Shown here: positions 6,387 through 7,626 of the stretch, in pieces | How the letters are laid out: each line of letters begins with the position of its first letter | How positions within the stretch are numbered: the first letter of the stretch is position 1 | DNA from: Bacteroidales bacterium | GTDB lineage: Bacteria; Bacteroidota; Bacteroidia; Bacteroidales; UBA7960 | Assembly (NCBI GenBank): GCA_003554665.1 | Contig: PWGY01000174.1 | Coordinates: 1-7,626 of the forward strand | DNA: 7,626 nt | Direction: 5' to 3' | Program-made: the position numbers and the translations under genes | The notes under the pieces: generated by a model | What the model saw: only the letters and a program-made list of their open reading frames with translations | Database searches by the model: none | Told to the model about the DNA's origin: nothing

Positions 6387-7106
6387 TTACTTTTTAATCG
6401 GGTTGGCCAGCCTGGGGTCAGAATATCCCGATGGCATGCCCTCATACTCCTGAACCATTTGCGGTCTTCCGCAGAATTCGAAACTGTGGTTCATGTGGTC
6501 ACGTTCGTCCAGCATGATCCTCCTGAATACATCCGCCCATGTGTCCACATCCGCATATTGCCTGACAAAATCATTGTTGAGTTTTTGTTCTTCCCACTGG
6601 GGGTTATCCAGTATCAGATGGGCGTATACGGATTCTGCATGGTTCTCAAATTCTGCATTGAACAGGAAAGCTCTTTTTTGATTGAAGAAAGCCATGGTCT
6701 TTGAAATGATCACATAGGAAAGGACTGCAAAAAATGTGACAAACGGATTCAGATACCACTTGTCTTTCATCCCGTCTTCCTTCATCTTTTCATGGATCAC
6801 CAGTAAGTGGGTGTATTCGTTGTCCTGTGCATCGCGCCCCCAGTCGATCACATTTTTGACCTCTTTAATTCTTTCACGGTTCCGGAACTTTCTGGTCAGT
6901 TTCAGATAATGGCGGATCTCCCACACGCGGTAGGGGATACTGGCCAGAATTTCCAGTAGTTTTGCTTTGGAGAGGTTATCTTTCTTTCCGGCAACCAGAT
7001 CCATCCCCGCAAAAAACACCTTTGCAATAAAACTGTATTTATACCTGGGCGTTTCCAGCGTGGTTTTGTGCTCTTTTTTTAAGTCGATGGTGGCAGATTT
7101 TTCCAT
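6387..7106 (-). CDS. Alternative-oxidase-like di-iron membrane protein
   Basis: Likely quinol oxidase of the alternative oxidase (AOX) family: a di-iron protein held in one membrane leaflet that oxidises quinol and reduces oxygen to water without pumping protons. The 239 residues contain all six expected iron ligands in AOX order and spacing: Glu52 (LLEILASIPY), Glu97 and His100 (DNEYTHL), Glu154 (EFENHAE), Glu201 and His204 (DERDHMNH). Tyr161, seven residues after Glu154, matches the conserved AOX tyrosine (Tyr220 in Trypanosoma brucei), and RHYLKLTRKF fits the helix after the first ligand. Motifs differ from canonical forms (NERMHL, LEEEA, ADEAHH), so this is a divergent branch. The hydrophobic stretch 119-141 would be the membrane-facing helix. 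It is the first gene of a unit with the TSUP permease. Start is the ATG at 7106, with no strong ribosome site. Another ferritin-like di-iron oxidase is possible but less likely. Confidence 0.78.
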   Translation of the reverse strand: MEKSATIDLKKEHKTTLETPRYKYSFIAKVFFAGMDLVAGKKDNLSKAKLLEILASIPYRVWEIRHYLKLTRKFRNRERIKEVKNVIDWGRDAQDNEYTHLLVIHEKMKEDGMKDKWYLNPFVTFFAVLSYVIISKTMAFFNQKRAFLFNAEFENHAESVYAHLILDNPQWEEQKLNNDFVRQYADVDTWADVFRRIMLDERDHMNHSFEFCGRPQMVQEYEGMPSGYSDPRLANPIKK

Positions 7107-7301
7107 TGCTGCGAAAATTGGTTTCGTTTGTCGTTTTTTTACAATAGCAATATTAGCGAAAAAATTCTCAATACATATACTGCAAAATGGTTTTAACGGT
7201 CTTATATACCTAATTTATAAATAAACCGGATAAATTTTAATTTTTCAATATTTGGCGGGCCTGATGAATATCATTTTCCCCTGCAATGAGCATGCATCAA
7301 G

Positions 7302-7330
7302 TTAAAGGCTGGCAATCTACCAGCCTTTAA
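7302..7330. terminator. Second hairpin: perfect 11-bp inverted repeat
   Basis: TTAAAGGCTGG (7302-7312) and CCAGCCTTTAA (7320-7330) are exact inverted repeats around a 7-nt loop. On the plus strand an A-run follows; on the minus strand the stem is preceded by the T-run of the neighbouring terminator and followed by only a weak T-stretch. It probably acts as a back-up terminator or 3' end stabiliser for the beta-propeller transcript. Confidence 0.55.
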
Positions 7331-7366
7331 AAAAAGGGCTGCCTTTTACCAGACAGCCTCTTTTTA
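7329..7366 (-). terminator. Rho-independent terminator after the beta-propeller gene
   Basis: Read on the minus strand, GGCTG (7358-7354), a 12-nt loop and CAGCC (7341-7337) form a GC-rich stem that is followed by C and seven T (7335-7329), the classic intrinsic terminator layout. It lies about 80 nt past the propeller stop codon and isolates that gene from the AOX-like gene. On the plus strand the hairpin is followed by CTTTTTATTT, so it could work in both directions, although no plus-strand gene needs it. Confidence 0.75.
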
Positions 7367-7447
7367 TTTAACGGTATTTGGTATAAACGGGGTGACGACC
7401 GGAGCCAAATTAGATTCTTCAGTCATTCAAAACCTGGAACAAACGGA

Positions 7448-7626
7448 TCATTTCGGACGCAGTGGGCTGAAGTGAATGCCATCAGGTTCCTCGCCCGCCG
7501 CAAAATGTCCTTCTATGCGCATGTTCTCAAGGTCAATGACGCTTACCGCATCGGAGCGGGTATTTGCCACATAGGCCCAACGGTTGTCCGGAACAACAAG
7601 GCCAATGGGAATGGAGGTTTCTTCAA
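7448..7626 (-). CDS. C-terminal end of a YVTN-type beta-propeller protein (partial)
   Basis: The last 58 residues and the stop codon of a longer protein whose start lies beyond the right edge. The visible part reads PDNRWAYVANTRSDAVSVIDLENMRIEGHFAAGEEPDGIHFSP, the signature of one blade of a YVTN-family propeller: a (Y/A)V(A/T)N-like strand, xVSVIDL, a turn, then G.EPDGI.FSP. Such proteins are usually exported and have about seven blades; the role varies and cannot be read from one blade. The frame is open to the window edge and the coding stretch ends at TGA (7450-7448), followed by the terminator hairpins. No functional link to the other genes is visible. Confidence 0.82.
   Translation of the reverse strand, partial: EETSIPIGLVVPDNRWAYVANTRSDAVSVIDLENMRIEGHFAAGEEPDGIHFSPLRPK

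Larger units (their letters stand above)
7107..7447. other. AT-rich intergenic region upstream of the AOX-like gene
   Basis: This 341-bp stretch holds no convincing gene. The part next to the AOX-like gene (about 7107-7250) is AT-rich and should contain its promoter. The best -7 candidate is TAATATTG on the minus strand (7155-7148), one base off TAnnTTTG, but no -33 element sits at the usual distance, and I found no clear symmetric regulator site. The part at 7302-7366 carries two hairpins, listed separately. Nothing recognisable lies in 7251-7301 or 7367-7447. Confidence 0.6.

Noticed and set aside
7130..7180. Possible FNR/CRP-like operator upstream of the AOX-like gene
   Set aside because: TTGAG and TTAGCG halves are present but the symmetry is poor and spacing does not fit the known palindromes.
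6967..7224. 85-residue plus-strand frame reaching into the intergenic region, with a hydrophobic middle
   Set aside because: Most of it is antisense to the AOX-like gene and the rest is AT-rich DNA; no ribosome site and no motif.
1..7626. CRISPR array, insertion sequence, tRNA or anti-phage island
   Set aside because: No direct-repeat array, transposase, terminal inverted repeats, tRNA-like fold or defence domain was seen; gene content is metabolic and envelope related.

Overview
The window looks like chromosomal DNA of a Bacteroidota member. The reasons are two short-spaced TAnnTTTG-type -7 promoter elements, weak or absent Shine-Dalgarno sequences, lipobox lipoproteins, and family types common in that phylum (secreted M28 peptidase, DUF4197-like lipoprotein, YVTN-type propeller). 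No lineage below phylum can be fixed from the sequence. I see no mobile element, tRNA, rRNA or CRISPR.

Layout: (1) 1-816, minus: a secreted M28 zinc aminopeptidase, cut by the window edge exactly at its last zinc-ligand histidine. (2) 926-2062, plus: cyclopropane-fatty-acid synthase, followed by a 74-residue lipoprotein ORF that looks like the remnant of a larger gene. (3) 2339-3103, minus: a DUF4197-like lipoprotein, divergent from (4) 3271-5593, plus: a two-gene unit of a multi-domain rhodanese and a histidine N-alpha-methyltransferase. (5) 5586-7106, minus: a two-gene unit of an alternative-oxidase-like di-iron protein and a TauE/SafE (TSUP) permease, whose end overlaps the methyltransferase tail-to-tail. 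(6) 7302-7366: tandem hairpins terminating (7) 7448-7626, minus: the C-terminal end of a beta-propeller protein.

The main result is the pair in region 4. The methyltransferase keeps the EgtD histidine-binding residues. Its partner is a roughly 430-residue rhodanese whose only redox-capable loop is CGTGWR in the last domain. Its Glu316, Tyr324, Cys383 and Thr385 lie at one constant offset (29) from the residues I recall for Chlorobium limicola EanB (Glu345, Tyr353, Cys412, Thr414). I read the pair as eanB-eanA: the oxygen-independent ergothioneine pathway, in which histidine is trimethylated to hercynine and sulfur is then inserted directly from a polysulfide/persulfide. No EgtB-type sulfoxide synthase or EgtE lyase is present.

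The convergent neighbours may belong to the same physiology. A TSUP permease moves small sulfur-containing anions in several characterised members, and an alternative oxidase would allow quinol oxidation that resists sulfide and cyanide. This suggests life at an oxic/sulfidic boundary, but the link is inferred from position only.
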